From Halobacteriales archaeon QS_6_71_20 (GTDB taxonomy: Archaea > Halobacteriota > Halobacteria > Halobacteriales > Haloferacaceae), in assembly GCA_003020945.1 (NCBI GenBank), contig PXRU01000008.1:1-60195 (forward strand): a DNA stretch of 60,195 nucleotides, written 5' to 3'. Below, piece after piece: positions 9,547-20,442 of the stretch; within the stretch, counting starts at the first letter, position 1, and each line of letters begins with the position of its first letter. The translations under genes and the position numbers were made by a program. The notes beneath the pieces were generated by a model that did no database searches, had not been told where the DNA came from, and saw nothing but the letters and a program-made list of their open reading frames with translations.

Positions 9547-10278
9547 ATGTCCTTCGAGGCCGTGTTGTTCGACCTGGACGACACCCTGTACCCGTACGGT
9601 CCGTGCGACGAGGCGGGCAGACGCGCCGCCTTCGAGGCGTACCGCGACCGCGGCGGCGAACTCGGGGCCGACGCCTTCGAGTCCCGGCGCCTGCGCGCCC
9701 GCCGCGCGACGAAGCGGGAGATCGACGGGACCGCCAGCAGCCACAGCCGACACCTCTACTACGAGCGGCTCGTCGCCGGGCTGCCGGGGGCGTTCGACGC
9801 CGGCCTCGCGCTCGCGCTCGGCGACGCCTACTGGGACGCGTTCCTCGCGGAGATGACCGCCTTCGCGGACGCTACGGACACGCTCGCGGCGCTGTCGGCC
9901 GGCGGCGTCGACGTGGGCGTCGTGACGAACCTCACGATCCGTATCCAGCTCCGGAAGCTGACCGAGCTGGGCGTCGACCGCCACCTCGACGCGTTCGTCA
10001 CCAGCGAGGAGGTCGGCCGCGAGAAGCCCGCCGCCCCCGTGTTCACGACGGCGCTGGCGCGGCTCGGGCGGACGCCCGCGGAGACGCTCGTCGTCGGCAA
10101 CTCCCCCCGCTGTGACATCGAGGGGGGCAACGCCCTCGGCATGACGACCGCGCTGTTCAACGGCCCCGATGACGCCCCGCCCGTCGCCGACGACGGCGCG
10201 GCCGACGACGGGACGACGCTGCGGCGGCCCGACCGTCGGCTCGACTCGCTTGCGGCGGTGACGGAGGTGGCGCTGTGA
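9547..10278 (+). CDS. HAD-superfamily hydrolase (phosphatase-like)
   Basis: This 243-residue HAD protein has motif [10 protein letters not shown] with nucleophile Asp9 and general acid Asp11. An alpha-helical cap follows (about 20-110), then motif II VVTNLT, the motif III Lys in REKPAAPVF, and motif [13 protein letters not shown]. These features fit a phosphomonoesterase with a C1 cap. Its TGA overlaps the GTG of the class II aldolase gene (GTGA), so the two are co-translated and may act on the same sugar phosphate pool. The substrate cannot be read from sequence. Confidence 0.88.
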   Translation: MSFEAVLFDLDDTLYPYGPCDEAGRRAAFEAYRDRGGELGADAFESRRLRARRATKREIDGTASSHSRHLYYERLVAGLPGAFDAGLALALGDAYWDAFLAEMTAFADATDTLAALSAGGVDVGVVTNLTIRIQLRKLTELGVDRHLDAFVTSEEVGREKPAAPVFTTALARLGRTPAETLVVGNSPRCDIEGGNALGMTTALFNGPDDAPPVADDGAADDGTTLRRPDRRLDSLAAVTEVAL

Positions 10279-10949
10279 CCGACAGCGAGGACGACGGCCC
10301 TCAAGGGGACCGCGTCCTCGCCGACGCCCGCGCGGCAGTCGTCGAACACGCGCCGGCGTTGGCGGACCTGACGCCCGGCCGGACCGGCAACCTCAGCGTC
10401 CGCGACGGCGACCGCTTCGCCGTCACGCCGACCGGCGTCGCCTACGACGCCTTCGACGCCGCGGACGTGCCGGTCGTCGACCTCGACGGCGAGCACGTCG
10501 CCGGCCGGATGCGGCCCTCCAGCGAGGTGCCGATGCACCGGCACGTCTACCGGGGGTACGACGCCGACGCCATCGTCCACACCCACTCCCCGTGGGCGAC
10601 GACGATGGCGGTGCTCCGCCGGGAGCTCCCCCCGATCCACTACATGATCGTCGCCGTCGGCAAGCGGGTCCCGGTCGCCGAGTACGCCCCCTACGGCACC
10701 GAGCGGCTGGCCGCGAACGTCGTCGCCGCGATGGAGGCCGCCGACGCCACCGCGACGTTCGTCGAGAACCACGGCCTCGTGGTCGCCGCCGACGATGTCG
10801 GGACGGCCCTGGAGCACGCGATCCACGTGGAGGACCTCTCGCGGCTCTACCTCCGGGCGTCGGCCGTCGGCGAGCCGACGGAGCTTCCGGAGGCGGAGCT
10901 CGACACGGCTATCGAACAGTTCGAGGGGTACGGCCAGGACGGCGGCTGA
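10275..10949 (+). CDS. Class II aldolase/adducin family protein (fuculose-phosphate-aldolase-like)
   Basis: The 224-residue product matches the class II aldolase fold. It has [12 protein letters not shown] near 35-46, the catalytic Glu in SSEVPMHRH (Glu84), the zinc ligands in VHTHSPW (His102, His104), and a later ENHGLVV block with the third His. Members cleave sugar-1-phosphates such as fuculose or ribulose phosphates, or dehydrate methylthioribulose phosphate. Coupling to a HAD phosphatase suggests a sugar-phosphate salvage step, for example disposal of 5-deoxy-sugars (inference). The GTG start overlaps the HAD stop. Confidence 0.87.
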   Translation: MTDSEDDGPQGDRVLADARAAVVEHAPALADLTPGRTGNLSVRDGDRFAVTPTGVAYDAFDAADVPVVDLDGEHVAGRMRPSSEVPMHRHVYRGYDADAIVHTHSPWATTMAVLRRELPPIHYMIVAVGKRVPVAEYAPYGTERLAANVVAAMEAADATATFVENHGLVVAADDVGTALEHAIHVEDLSRLYLRASAVGEPTELPEAELDTAIEQFEGYGQDGG

Positions 10950-11002
10950 CGGTCCGATGGGGGGCCGGCAAAGCTATGCGACACGCCACCGTACGAACGA
11001 CC

Positions 11003-11152
11003 ATGCCGCCCGCCACCGTACTCACATGCGACGGCTGCGGCTTCGAGGAACAGACCGGAAACGACGCGTGGGACCACGTCGACGACCCGACGCTCGGCAC
11101 GCTCACCCGCTGTCCGGAGTGCGGCAGCACGAACGTCCACAACAGGGGGTGA
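11003..11152 (+). CDS. Small zinc-ribbon protein
   Basis: This 49-residue protein has two knuckles, CDGCGF at about 9-14 and CPECGST at about 37-43, enough for one zinc ribbon. An in-frame ATG nine codons upstream (MRHATVRTT) is an alternative start. I prefer 11003 because the family of haloarchaeal mini zinc fingers starts close to the first knuckle. It sits between the aldolase gene and the convergent rpsG; its function is unknown. Confidence 0.72.
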   Translation: MPPATVLTCDGCGFEEQTGNDAWDHVDDPTLGTLTRCPECGSTNVHNRG

Positions 11153-11243
11153 GGTCCCGCGAGCGCCGCGCCGGGGGTGACGGTCGCGTCGCCGGACGGA
11201 ACGCGTTCGGAAAACACGGGTCCGGCCCGATGGTCGCCGCGCG

Positions 11244-11861
11244 TCAGCGTGCGGCGGCGGCGACGCGCTCGGTCTCCTCCTTCTGTGAGATCGAGTACGT
11301 CTGCACGTCGTAGCGCGCGGCGCCGACGAGCTGGTCGGCGAGCGCCTCGGCGGCGCTGGTCGTCGTCTTGTAGCTGGAGCCGCGGACGCCCTCCGCGATG
11401 AGCTTCAGCGCCTGGTCGACGCGGCGCTGGGGCGCGACGTCGACCGCCTTCGGGACGGAGATGCCGCCGTACTTCAGGCGGACGGTCTCCTCGCGCGGGG
11501 CGGCGTTCTCGACGGCCTCCACCAGCGTCTGCACCGGGTTGTCGTCGGTGCGCGAGTGGGCGATGTCGAAGGCGTCGCGGACGAGCCGCTGTGCCTGCTG
11601 CTTCTTGCCCGTGTTCTCGTCGGTCTGCATCAGCCGGTTGATGAGCCGCTCGACCAGCGAGATCTCGGACTTCTGGAACTGCTTGGAGGCGTGACGGCCC
11701 ATCGTGTGGGCGATGGGGGTCACGGTCATGTACCGCCGCGTGGACGGGTCGCTGTACTCGATCTCCGAGACGTCCCACCGGCCGAACAGCAGGGCGTCCT
11801 CGGCGTCGGCCTCCGCCTCCGTCGCCTCGTCGACGTCCGCGTCCTGGTCCGCGTCGGACAT
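11244..11861 (-). CDS. rpsG: 30S ribosomal protein S7 (uS7)
   Basis: The 205-residue product has an acidic haloarchaeal extension (1-30, rich in Asp, Glu and Ala) and then the uS7 core, with MGRHASKQFQKSEISLVERL, PREETVRLKYGGIS and a C-terminal QVDQALKLIAEG-like helix. uS7 nucleates assembly of the 30S head. Its ATG overlaps the rpsL TAA by one base (TAATG), so both are translated from one message. Confidence 0.98.
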   Translation of the reverse strand: MSDADQDADVDEATEAEADAEDALLFGRWDVSEIEYSDPSTRRYMTVTPIAHTMGRHASKQFQKSEISLVERLINRLMQTDENTGKKQQAQRLVRDAFDIAHSRTDDNPVQTLVEAVENAAPREETVRLKYGGISVPKAVDVAPQRRVDQALKLIAEGVRGSSYKTTTSAAEALADQLVGAARYDVQTYSISQKEETERVAAAAR

Positions 11862-12289
11862 TATCGGACGGGTTTCTCCGCGTTGCCGCGAACGAGCTCG
11901 ATCATCGAGACGCCGTTCACCTTTTCCACCTTGTAGTTCACGCCCGAGAGGTCGCCCATCGCGCGACCCTTCGCGCCGCCGATCCCCGCGATCGTGACCT
12001 CGTCGTGCTCGTCGATGAAGGAGATCGCGCCGTCGCCGGGACAGAACGCGGTGACCTGCTTCCCGTTCTTGATCAGCTGAACCCGGACGCACTTCCGGAT
12101 CGCCGAGTTCGGCTGCTTCGCCTCGATGCCCACCTTCTCCAGGACGATGCCGCGGCCCTGCGGGGCGCCTTCGAGGGGGTCGGACTTCTCCGAGAGACCG
12201 CGCTCGCGTCGCGCGTACTCCGAGTCGGACCACCGCCGCTTCTGGCGGTCCTTCTTGAGCTTCCGCGCGGCGTACTTGCCGTTCGCCAT
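11861..12289 (-). CDS. rpsL: 30S ribosomal protein S12 (uS12)
   Basis: This 142-residue decoding-centre protein carries the [19 protein letters not shown] block, the [13 protein letters not shown] segment and the [18 protein letters not shown] region of archaeal uS12. The start [16 protein letters not shown] matches homologues. A TATA-like box about 30 nt upstream suggests that rpsL-rpsG can be transcribed from their own promoter as well as by readthrough from the rpo genes. The 240 nt between here and nusA hold nothing else that I recognise. Confidence 0.98.
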   Translation of the reverse strand: MANGKYAARKLKKDRQKRRWSDSEYARRERGLSEKSDPLEGAPQGRGIVLEKVGIEAKQPNSAIRKCVRVQLIKNGKQVTAFCPGDGAISFIDEHDEVTIAGIGGAKGRAMGDLSGVNYKVEKVNGVSMIELVRGNAEKPVR

Positions 12290-12315
12290 AGTGCACGTCG
12301 ATTCTCGGGGGAGCT

Positions 12316-12323
12316 ACGTAAGG
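12316..12323 (-). promoter_or_regulatory. Putative TATA box for rpsL-rpsG
   Basis: On the minus strand CCCTTACGTAG is centred about 30 nt before the rpsL ATG, the spacing expected for a transcript with little or no leader. The match to the haloarchaeal consensus is only partial. Confidence 0.33.
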
Positions 12324-12529
12324 GTTCCCTTTCGACTCGGGCGAGACGCCGCGAGAGCGGATTAGCGGTACCTCTCGCGGGTTCTCCGTTCGTCTCGGGG
12401 GCAATGAGACGAGTACAGCGGGCCGCTCCGCTCGAATGCGGCCCGCAGCGTGCGTTCGCGCCCCCGGTGTCATCCCGACGGCCGTCGCGGTCCGGCGCGA
12501 AGAACGGTCGGCGCGTCCCCGAGCGAGGC

Positions 12530-12955
12530 TCAGGCCAGTTGCACGTCGTCGATGTCGAAGTGGCGCCGCGCCAGCGTCCGCGCGGCCTCGATGTTGCGGC
12601 CGTCGGTGCCGATGGCGACGCCGCGGTCGGCCTCCACCACCTCGACGTACGCGACGGTGTCGCCCTGCTCGCTGACGGTGACGCCCCGGACGGCCGCGGG
12701 CGCGAGCGCGTTCGCGACGAACGCGTCGGGCCTGGCCGCGTTCTCGACCAGCTCGACGTCGGCGCCGAGCTCCGACTCGACGCGGTCGACGGTACGACCG
12801 CCCGGCCCGATCGCCTCCCCCATCTCCCCCGCGGGGAGGAGGAACACGAGCCGGTCGCCGTCCTCCTCGACGAGGCAGTCCAGCGGCGCGACGCCGACCA
12901 GGTCGTCGAACGCCCCGATGTACCGGCGCGCCTCGTCGGATATCTCGACGCGCAC
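12530..12955 (-). CDS. nusA: NusA-like KH-domain transcription factor
   Basis: The 141-residue archaeal NusA homologue consists of two KH domains without the bacterial N-terminal and S1 parts. The KH GxxG signatures are IGPGGRTVDRVE (about 49-60) and IGTDGRNIEAAR (about 115-126). In archaea it always sits behind rpoA'' and binds nascent RNA, probably in termination or processivity. The ATG is two bases after the rpoA'' stop, so it belongs to the polymerase operon. Confidence 0.95.
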   Translation of the reverse strand: MRVEISDEARRYIGAFDDLVGVAPLDCLVEEDGDRLVFLLPAGEMGEAIGPGGRTVDRVESELGADVELVENAARPDAFVANALAPAAVRGVTVSEQGDTVAYVEVVEADRGVAIGTDGRNIEAARTLARRHFDIDDVQLA

Positions 12956-12957
12956 CG

Positions 12958-15681
12958 TCAGTCGTCCGCCGACGTCGTGTCGGGGGCCGACCCCATCCGC
13001 AGGTCCACGTCGCCGGTGCCGATCGACACTGGCTTCCCGACGATGACGTTCTCGATGACGCCGTTGAGGTCGTCGCGCTCGCCGTGGATCGCCGCGTCGA
13101 GCAGGTGGTTCACCGTCACCTCGAAGGCGGCCCGCGCGAGCACGGACTCCTTGGAGCCGGAGATGCCGTGCCGGCCGATCGACTCGACCGTGCCGCGGTT
13201 CGTCATGATGTCCGCGACGAGCATCAGGTGACGGATGTTCACGTCGCCGAGCCCCTGCTCCTCCAGCGTCTCCATCGTCTCGTCGATGATGGTCTCGCGG
13301 GCGGCCTCGACGCCGAGCGTCCGGTAGATCTCGTGGATGTTGTTACACGTCGTGCGGGAGGCGTCGACGCCCTCGATCTCTAAGGCGTCGGCGAACGCCG
13401 ACCCCTCGGTGTAGAGGACGTACTCCTCCTCGCCGCTCTCGACTTCCTCCTTCCGGATGACGACGCGGGTGACGTCCTCGATCCCCTTGAACACGATCTC
13501 GCGGAGCTGCTCGACCAGCTGGAGGAGATCGCGGTAGCTGGGCTCGTCGGGCCCGAACTGGATGTTCGTCCCCGAGCGCTGCGTCGACACGCCCAGCGAG
13601 TCCTCGATGATGTCGGCGACGACCTCGGCCACCTCGGTCGGGTCGTCGTAGGTGGGCCACCGCTCCAGCAGCGTGTCCTCGTTGAGGTCGACGCTCACGA
13701 GCATGTCCGCGACGTTCGTGGAGACGTCGCCCAGCGCGAGGATCCGCGTCGACTCGATCTGCCAGACGACTTCGTGGGCCTTCTCGCGGTCGGTCGCGTG
13801 CTCCTCGTCCAGGTGGACGATCATGATCGGCGTGTCCGGCGTCTTGCGGGCGTCCACCAGCTCGATGAGCCGGGGGAGCCCCTGGGTCACGTCCATCTCC
13901 GCGACCCCCGCGTAGTGGAAGGTGTTCATGGTGTTGTGGGTGACGATGCCCTCCGCGGTGGTGAACGTCTCCAGCCCCTCGACGGAGAAGTCGTAGACGT
14001 GCTCGTGATCGCTCTCGACCGTCTCGATCGAGGCGATCCGGTCCCAGACTACGTCACCATCGACCGCACGTTCGAGGCTCGCGAGCGCGTCGGAGTCGAC
14101 ACCAGCCTCGGTTGCCTCCTCGACGAGTCGTTCGAGCCGATTGCGCCCGATCCGCTGGCGCTTCGAGGCGGCGTTCACCTGTCGGCTCGGGATACCGGCC
14201 TCGTCCGCGACCGCCCGGAGCTTGTCACCGAAGTTCGGGATCCGGTCGGTCGCGTCCGGCCCGTCGGGGTCGACCGATTCCGCCAGAGCGACGAGTTCGC
14301 TTCCGCGTTCTCCGACCATTCCGACGCGGTCGTGGAACCGGCGGACGTGCTTGGCCGGGACTCGTAGCGTTCGTGAGTCGCCGGTTTCGCCGAGCGTAGC
14401 GTAAACACCGACTCGCGACAGCAGCAGCGCGACGCCCGCAGTGAGCCGGTCGCTCACGGAACTCGCGCGGACCGCGTTTGACCCGACGTTTCCGTCTCCG
14501 CTGAAGTAGCCGCGAAGCAGTGACCGGACGAACTCACCGGGCGCGCCGAACGCGAACCCAGGGACGACCTTCTCGCCGTCCTCGGCACACGTCGCACGAA
14601 GCAGGTCCGCGAGGACCGCTCCGTTCACGTGGATGTCGTACCCGTCCGCGAAGCCGCTGGTGTTCTCGTACTCGTTCGCCGAGAGGTCGTACCGTTCGAC
14701 GAACTCACGGACGCGGTTCTGGAACGCATCATCGACGTTCGAGATGGAAACGTAATGATCGGTGACGTTTCCTTCGGCGAGCCACGCACCGAGGAAGAAT
14801 CCAACCGTCTCGTCCAGTGGCAGTTCCTCCGGGAGCCCGACGCTTCCACCGACGGGGTAGGCGTATCCCTCTTCGATGTCACCGTTGTCGAGCGCTGCCC
14901 GCTTGTTCGCGACCTGTGCGTCGCCCGCCGGGAACGTCGTCATCCCCCCGTCCGTCAACGTGGAGGTGAACCAGTAGTCCTCGGACGGGAGGTACTCGCG
15001 GATATCGACGGTCTCCGACCCGGGTTCGTCCGTGTCGAGATCGGCGACGACCGGGAGCCAATCCCCCCCGGTGAGGTCCTCACCTGCGACTGGGACGACC
15101 TCGTTGTCACGACGAGTGACGAACGAATGCGCCTTCGTCGCGCGGATCGTCCGCCCGGACTCCAACTCGAACCGGAGCAGTTCGTCGGGCGTCTCGTGCC
15201 GGCTGATCTCCTCGACGGGCTTCCACTCGACGCGTTCGTCGGCGCGGAGGCTCGGCACCTCAAGTCCCTCGGGAGCGAGCGCGACCTCGTGGCCGTCGAT
15301 CTCGCGAACGTCGCGGGACATCATGAGCCGGTCGACGAGCGGACCGATCTCGGTCACGTCGGTCTCGCCGTCGCGGCGGATCACGACGCGCTCGTCGGCG
15401 GGCACGCTCATCTGCGTTCCCGGCTCGCCGATCGACTGCGCGGAGACGGTCCCCACCGGGTCCAGCGGGTCGACGCGCGTGTCGAGGTAGCGCGACTCCG
15501 CGGCCCGCGCGATCTTGTCGGCCTGCGCGGTCGAGACGCCGCCGCGGTCGTCGATCGTCTCGTAGATCTCGTCTTTCAGTCGTCGGGGCAGCTCGGTGTC
15601 CTCGACGACCAGCGCGATGTCCTCGGTGACGGCCCCGTGGGCGTCGACGTGGGCGTCGACGGACCCGACGGCCTCAGTCAT
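12958..15681 (-). CDS. rpoA2: RNA polymerase subunit A'' containing an intein
   Basis: The 907-codon frame encodes the C-terminal half of the archaeal largest polymerase subunit, interrupted by a 492-residue intein. The N-extein is residues 1-91 and ends at GEPGTQM. The C-extein starts at residue 584 with TMNTFHYAG and runs 324 residues. Spliced RpoA'' would be about 415 residues, normal for the family. The rejoined [16 protein letters not shown] block is the trigger helix of the catalytic centre, so the enzyme can work only after splicing. The gene start overlaps the rpoA' stop by 8 nt, and nusA follows 2 nt downstream. Confidence 0.97.
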   Translation of the reverse strand: MTEAVGSVDAHVDAHGAVTEDIALVVEDTELPRRLKDEIYETIDDRGGVSTAQADKIARAAESRYLDTRVDPLDPVGTVSAQSIGEPGTQMSVPADERVVIRRDGETDVTEIGPLVDRLMMSRDVREIDGHEVALAPEGLEVPSLRADERVEWKPVEEISRHETPDELLRFELESGRTIRATKAHSFVTRRDNEVVPVAGEDLTGGDWLPVVADLDTDEPGSETVDIREYLPSEDYWFTSTLTDGGMTTFPAGDAQVANKRAALDNGDIEEGYAYPVGGSVGLPEELPLDETVGFFLGAWLAEGNVTDHYVSISNVDDAFQNRVREFVERYDLSANEYENTSGFADGYDIHVNGAVLADLLRATCAEDGEKVVPGFAFGAPGEFVRSLLRGYFSGDGNVGSNAVRASSVSDRLTAGVALLLSRVGVYATLGETGDSRTLRVPAKHVRRFHDRVGMVGERGSELVALAESVDPDGPDATDRIPNFGDKLRAVADEAGIPSRQVNAASKRQRIGRNRLERLVEEATEAGVDSDALASLERAVDGDVVWDRIASIETVESDHEHVYDFSVEGLETFTTAEGIVTHNTMNTFHYAGVAEMDVTQGLPRLIELVDARKTPDTPIMIVHLDEEHATDREKAHEVVWQIESTRILALGDVSTNVADMLVSVDLNEDTLLERWPTYDDPTEVAEVVADIIEDSLGVSTQRSGTNIQFGPDEPSYRDLLQLVEQLREIVFKGIEDVTRVVIRKEEVESGEEEYVLYTEGSAFADALEIEGVDASRTTCNNIHEIYRTLGVEAARETIIDETMETLEEQGLGDVNIRHLMLVADIMTNRGTVESIGRHGISGSKESVLARAAFEVTVNHLLDAAIHGERDDLNGVIENVIVGKPVSIGTGDVDLRMGSAPDTTSADD
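13933..15408 (-). mobile_element. Intein with LAGLIDADG homing endonuclease in RpoA''
   Basis: The 492-residue intein starts with Ser1 (SVPADERVV) and ends with the penultimate His491 and Asn492 (EGIVTHN), followed by Thr+1 of the extein. Block B is visible as RATKAH (Thr91, His94) and block F as [13 protein letters not shown]. Two dodecapeptide motifs, [11 protein letters not shown] (Glu212) and [11 protein letters not shown] (Asp305), keep their acidic residues, so both splicing and nuclease activity look intact. The DNA is visibly less GC-biased at third codon positions than the exteins, as expected for horizontally moving DNA. The insertion point is between Met and Thr of the trigger-loop motif. 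Confidence 0.95.
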
Positions 15682-18607
15682 CGCTCGCCCCCATGCCGCC
15701 GGCCTTGTCGAGCCCCGGCCCGGCGTACTCCGAGAGGTTCGTCGGCTCCTCCTTGTGGCCGAGGAACCGCCGCTTCTCGTCGTCGGAGCCGAACTCGGCG
15801 TCGAGGACGCGGTCGGTGATCCCCGCGACGTCGATCGGGTCGTCCTCGCTCGAGGACACCTTCACCGGCGAGGTGCCGTCCTCGCCGAACTCGAACTGGA
15901 CGATGGTGCCGGAGGTGTCCCGCACCGTGCCGTCGTACTGCGCCTCCAGCTCCGAGAGCGCGTTGATGAGCCGCCGCTGGAGGTAGCCGGACTTGGAGGT
16001 CCGGACCGCCGTGTCGACGAGCCCCTCGCGGCCGCCCATCGCGTGGAAGAAGAACTCCTCCGGCGTCAGGCCGGAGCGGTAGGAGTTCTCCACGAAGCCG
16101 TGGGCCTCCGCCGAGAGGTCGTCCGGCTCGTAGTGGGCGAGCGTGCGGTCCTCGTAGCCGCGGTTGATGCGCTCGCCGCGCACCGCCTGCTGGCCGACAC
16201 AGCCGGTCATCTGGGTCAGGTTCAGCATCGACCCGCGGGCGCCCGACCGCGCCATGATGACGGCGGGGTTGTCGTCGGCGAAGGAGTCCTCGGCGATCTC
16301 GCCCGCGTTGTCGCGGGCCTTGCCGAGCGTCTGCATGATCTTCATCTCCAGCGTCTCGTCGACGGTGCGTCCCGGCAGGCTCTCCAGGTCGCCCGCCTCG
16401 TACGTCGCGATCAGCTCCTGCACGCGGTCGTACGCGGAGTCGATCGCCTCGTCGACCTGCTCGGTCGCCGCCGGCGGGATCGACTCGTCGTCGATCCCCA
16501 GCGAGAAGCCGAAGTGCATGATGGCGCGCATCGCCAGCGACGCCACCTCGTTGACGAACACGCGGGCGCGCGTCTTCGAGTACACCTTCGCGACGGTGTC
16601 GACGATCTCGCCGCCGAACGCGCCGACGGCGTCCTCGTCGATCGTCCCCTCGATCAGCTGGCCGTCCTCGATGACGACGTCGTCGCCCGTCGAGGAGGTG
16701 AACGCGAGGCTCAGGTCCTCGGGCAGCAGCTCCGAGAAGACGGTCCGGCCCGTCCAGACCTCCTGGCCGGCCTCGTCGGTGCCGTCCGGCTCGGGCAGCT
16801 CGTCGACGGAGGTCGCCCGCAGCAGGTCAAGCGCCTGCGTCTCGGTGAACTCGGGGTTGTCGTGGGTCAGCAGGTACGTCCCCGAGATGTGGTCCTGGAT
16901 GGCGCCGATGATGTTCTCGCCGAAGCGCGGCGAGAGGAACTGTTCTTGCACGCGCATGAGGACGCGCGCCTCCGCGCGGGCCTCCTCGTTTTGCAGCGCG
17001 TGCATGTTCATCTCGTCGCCGTCGAAGTCGGCGTTGTACGGCGGACAGACCGTCGTGTTCAGCCGGAACGTCTTGTACGGCATCACGACGACCTCGTGGG
17101 CCATGATCGACATCCGGTGCAGCGAGGGCTGGCGGTTGAACACCACGATGTCGCCGTCGACGAGGTGGCGGTTCACCTCCCAGCCGGCCTCGACCTTCTC
17201 CGCGAGCTCCTCGCAGTTCTTTTCGGTCACCTTCAGCCGACGGCCGTCGGGCCGCTTCACGTAGTTGGCGCCGGGGTGGGCCTCGGGCCCGTTGCGCACG
17301 TACTGGCGCGCGCGGTCGAGGTTGCGCTCGGAGACGTTCATCACCTGCGTCATCTCCTCGGCGACCCGCTCGGGGACGCCCACCTCGTTCAGGCTGAGAG
17401 TGGGGTCCGGACTGATGACGGTCCGGGCGGAGAAGTTCACGCGCTTGCCGGACAGGGAGCCGCGGAAGCGACCCTCCTTCCCCTTGAGGCGCTGGGAGAG
17501 CGTCTTCAGCGGACGCCCGGAGCGGTGCCGCGCGGGCGGCGTGCCCGAGATCTCGTTGTCGACGAAAGTGGTGACGTGGTACTGCAGCAGCTCCCAGAGG
17601 TCCTCGATGATGAGCTGGGGCGCGCCGGCCTCGCGGTTCTCCATGAACCGCTGGTTGATTCGGATGATGTCGACCAGCTTGTGGGTGAGGTCGTCCTCGG
17701 AGCGCTGGCCGTTGTCCAGCGTGATCGACGGGCGGGTGGTGACCGGCGGTACCGGCAGCACCGTCAGGATCATCCACTCCGGCCGGGACTTCTCGGCGTG
17801 GATGCCGAGCGGTTCGAGGTCCTCGTCGGGGATGTCCTCGAACCAGTCGCGGATGTCGCTGGGCATCAGCTTGTTCATGTCCTCGACCGTGAGGTCGACG
17901 CCCAGCGCCGCCTCCAGCGCCTTGCGGTCCTCCGTGCGCGGGCGGAACTCGCCCGAGAGGATCTCGTTGATTCGGTCGAGCGCGATCCCCGTCTCGTCGG
18001 CGAGATCCATCGGGGACATCGCCTCGGCGTCGTCCTCGTCCTCGTCGGGCTGCATCGCCCGGGTGATGAGCTCGGAGTACTCCCCCGAGAGCACGTCCTG
18101 GACCTCGTAGTAGGTGGTCGGCTTCTCGTGTTTGATGTCCGCCTGCGGCTCGCCGCAGTGCGGGCAGTTGCTGGCCTTGCGGGCCTGTCGGACCGCCGAT
18201 TTCAGTACGTCCGTCGGGTCGCCGCCCAGGTCCTTCGTGCGCCGGAGCTTCCCCTCGTACTCCTCCCTCTCCTCGGCGGTGAGCGCGAGGCGGCCGCAGT
18301 TGCGACACGTCGCGCGCAGCAGCCGTCGGATGAGCTTCGTGAAGCCGACGTGGATGACGGGCGCGGCAAGTTCGATGTGGCCGAAGTGGCCGTTACACGA
18401 CCCGGAGTGCTTGCCGCAGGTGCGACACTCCAGTCCCGGGTCGATGACGCCCAGCCGCGGGTCCATCAGCCCCATGTCGATGGGGAAGCCGTCGTCGTCG
18501 TAGGTGTCCGCGGTGATGACCTTCGTCGCGGACATGTCCCGATACGTCTCCGGGTCCATGAGCCCGAAGTTGATGCCGCCGATCTCTTTGGGTGTTTGTC
18601 CTGCCAT
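15674..18607 (-). CDS. rpoA1: RNA polymerase subunit A'
   Basis: This 977-residue protein is the N-terminal half of the largest subunit. Zinc-binding [17 protein letters not shown] lies near residues 62-78, with a second set at CRNCG and CPHCG. The active-site loop [14 protein letters not shown] holds the three Asp that bind catalytic magnesium. The bridge-helix region [22 protein letters not shown] lies near the C-terminal third. The start [15 protein letters not shown] is typical. It lies 4 nt behind rpoB' and overlaps rpoA'' by 8 nt. No intein is seen in this subunit. Confidence 0.98.
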   Translation of the reverse strand: MAGQTPKEIGGINFGLMDPETYRDMSATKVITADTYDDDGFPIDMGLMDPRLGVIDPGLECRTCGKHSGSCNGHFGHIELAAPVIHVGFTKLIRRLLRATCRNCGRLALTAEEREEYEGKLRRTKDLGGDPTDVLKSAVRQARKASNCPHCGEPQADIKHEKPTTYYEVQDVLSGEYSELITRAMQPDEDEDDAEAMSPMDLADETGIALDRINEILSGEFRPRTEDRKALEAALGVDLTVEDMNKLMPSDIRDWFEDIPDEDLEPLGIHAEKSRPEWMILTVLPVPPVTTRPSITLDNGQRSEDDLTHKLVDIIRINQRFMENREAGAPQLIIEDLWELLQYHVTTFVDNEISGTPPARHRSGRPLKTLSQRLKGKEGRFRGSLSGKRVNFSARTVISPDPTLSLNEVGVPERVAEEMTQVMNVSERNLDRARQYVRNGPEAHPGANYVKRPDGRRLKVTEKNCEELAEKVEAGWEVNRHLVDGDIVVFNRQPSLHRMSIMAHEVVVMPYKTFRLNTTVCPPYNADFDGDEMNMHALQNEEARAEARVLMRVQEQFLSPRFGENIIGAIQDHISGTYLLTHDNPEFTETQALDLLRATSVDELPEPDGTDEAGQEVWTGRTVFSELLPEDLSLAFTSSTGDDVVIEDGQLIEGTIDEDAVGAFGGEIVDTVAKVYSKTRARVFVNEVASLAMRAIMHFGFSLGIDDESIPPAATEQVDEAIDSAYDRVQELIATYEAGDLESLPGRTVDETLEMKIMQTLGKARDNAGEIAEDSFADDNPAVIMARSGARGSMLNLTQMTGCVGQQAVRGERINRGYEDRTLAHYEPDDLSAEAHGFVENSYRSGLTPEEFFFHAMGGREGLVDTAVRTSKSGYLQRRLINALSELEAQYDGTVRDTSGTIVQFEFGEDGTSPVKVSSSEDDPIDVAGITDRVLDAEFGSDDEKRRFLGHKEEPTNLSEYAGPGLDKAGGMGASDD

Positions 18608-18611
18608 TGTC

Positions 18612-20441
18612 TCAGACTGCGTCCTCGAGCTCGAGGGTCGGTCGAATGCCGAGCGCCTTCATCTCGTCGAGCAGCAGCTTGAACGCGTAGCTGATCTCGA
18701 TCTCGTGGATGTCGTCCTCGTCGCCCGTGATGGGGTCGTAGATCCGACGCTGCTCCACGTCCTCCACGGCGACCATCCCCGTCTCCTCGGAGATGTACAC
18801 CGACTCCTTGTCCGAGGAGTCGAGGAGGCGCTCCTTCAGCGCCATCGCGGCGCCGTGGCCGATGAGCACCTCGCGTTCCATCTCGCCGACGCGGAGGCCG
18901 CCCTCGCGGGCGCGCCCCTCGGTCGGCTGTCGGGTGAGCACCTGCACCGGCCCGCGCGAGCGGGCGTGCAGCTTGTTGCTCACCATGTGGTACAGCTTGT
19001 GGTAGAAGATCGTCCCGACGAAGATCTCCGCCTCGATCTTCTCGCCGGTGACGCCGGAGTACATGACCTCCTTCCCGGAGGACTTGTAGCCGTGCTCCTC
19101 CAGGGAGGCGCGGAGTTCCTCCTCGTCCTCGCCCTGGAAGGCGGTGCCGTCGACGCGGCGACCCTCCAGCGAGCCGACCTTGCCGCCGAGCATCTCCAGC
19201 ACGTGACCCACCGTCATCCGCGACGGGAGCGCGTGGGGGTTGAGCACCAGGTCGGGGACGAGGCCGTCCTCGGTGAACGGCATGTCCTCCTGGGGCGCGA
19301 GGTGGCCCACGACGCCCTTCTGACCGTGGCGGGAGGCGAACTTGTCCCCGAGTTCGGGGATCCGCTCGTCGCGCACGGACACCTTCGAGAGCTTCGAGCC
19401 GTCCTCGCCCTCCATCAGCGTCACCGTGTCGACGACGCCAGACTCGCCCGAGCGCATCGTCACGCTGGTCTCGCGCCGCTTCTGCGGGGAGAGCCCGCCC
19501 ATGTCGTCCGGTTCCTCCAGGAACCGCGGCGGGCTGGTCTTCCCCAGCAGGACGGAGTTCTCGTCGACCTTCGTCTCGGGGTTGACGAGACCGTCCTCGT
19601 CGAGGTGGGTGTACGCGTCCTCGCCGCGGGCGCCGCGCACGTCCTGGGAGGGGACCTCGAAGCGGTCCTCCTGGCCGCCGGGGTAGCGACGCTCCTCGCC
19701 CTCGTAGGTACGGAAGAAGTGCGAGCGCTGCATCGCCCGGTCGACGCTCCCTTTGTTCATGACGAGCGCGTCCTCGATGTTGAACCCCTCGTAGGACATG
19801 ACCGCTACGACGAAGTTCTGCGCCGAGGGGCGCTCGTCGAAGCCGATCTGCTCGGTCGTCTGCGTCTTCACCATCGACAGCTGCGGGTAGTGCAGCAGGT
19901 GCTGACGCGTGTCCGGCCGGATCCGGTAGTTCGCCGACGGGAGCCCGAGCGACTGCTTCATCATCCCCGCGCCCATCGTGATGCGGGGCGAGGCGTTGTG
20001 CTCGGGGTAGGGGATCATCCCCGCGCCGATGCCGAAGATGAGCTGCGGGTCGATCTCGAGATGGGTCGTCCGGGAGTTGAGGTCCTCCTCGTCGGTAGCG
20101 ATGTAGATGTCCTCCTCCTCCTCGGCGTCGATGAACTCGACGATGCCGTGGTCGACGAGATCCTCGAACTCGATCTCGTCGTTCTCCAGCGCCTCGATCG
20201 TCTCGTCGTCGAGCAGCGGCTCCCCGTTCTCCACGACGATGAGCGGCCGCCGGGCGCGGCCGGCGTCGGCGTTGACGATGACCTCGTCGGTCCGGTCTTT
20301 CACCGAGACGTTCACCATGTCGGAGACGTCGCCGCGGCGGCGCGCCTCCCTGATCTGTGCCGCGAGCTGCGTCGGGTTCGGATGGGTCCCGACGAGGCTC
20401 CCGTTGACGTACACCTTCGCTTCTCGTTGTTGGCTTGCCAT
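18612..20441 (-). CDS. rpoB1: RNA polymerase subunit B'
   Basis: The 609-residue product is the C-terminal half of the second-largest subunit. Conserved blocks include [17 protein letters not shown], the [12 protein letters not shown] motif at the active site, [13 protein letters not shown], and a C-terminal [19 protein letters not shown]. The start at 20441 ([14 protein letters not shown]) is chosen because the frame upstream of it is antisense-like. It also lies one base after the rpoB'' TGA. Cleavage of B into B'' and B' is normal in haloarchaea and many methanogens. Confidence 0.97.
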   Translation of the reverse strand: MASQQREAKVYVNGSLVGTHPNPTQLAAQIREARRRGDVSDMVNVSVKDRTDEVIVNADAGRARRPLIVVENGEPLLDDETIEALENDEIEFEDLVDHGIVEFIDAEEEEDIYIATDEEDLNSRTTHLEIDPQLIFGIGAGMIPYPEHNASPRITMGAGMMKQSLGLPSANYRIRPDTRQHLLHYPQLSMVKTQTTEQIGFDERPSAQNFVVAVMSYEGFNIEDALVMNKGSVDRAMQRSHFFRTYEGEERRYPGGQEDRFEVPSQDVRGARGEDAYTHLDEDGLVNPETKVDENSVLLGKTSPPRFLEEPDDMGGLSPQKRRETSVTMRSGESGVVDTVTLMEGEDGSKLSKVSVRDERIPELGDKFASRHGQKGVVGHLAPQEDMPFTEDGLVPDLVLNPHALPSRMTVGHVLEMLGGKVGSLEGRRVDGTAFQGEDEEELRASLEEHGYKSSGKEVMYSGVTGEKIEAEIFVGTIFYHKLYHMVSNKLHARSRGPVQVLTRQPTEGRAREGGLRVGEMEREVLIGHGAAMALKERLLDSSDKESVYISEETGMVAVEDVEQRRIYDPITGDEDDIHEIEISYAFKLLLDEMKALGIRPTLELEDAV

Positions 20442-20442
20442 G

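Noticed and set aside
15596..18682. Plus-strand open frame of over 1,000 codons opposite rpoA1/rpoA2
   Set aside because: Low-complexity Val/Leu/Arg/Asp repeats with no motif; it mirrors the highly biased codons of rpoA'.
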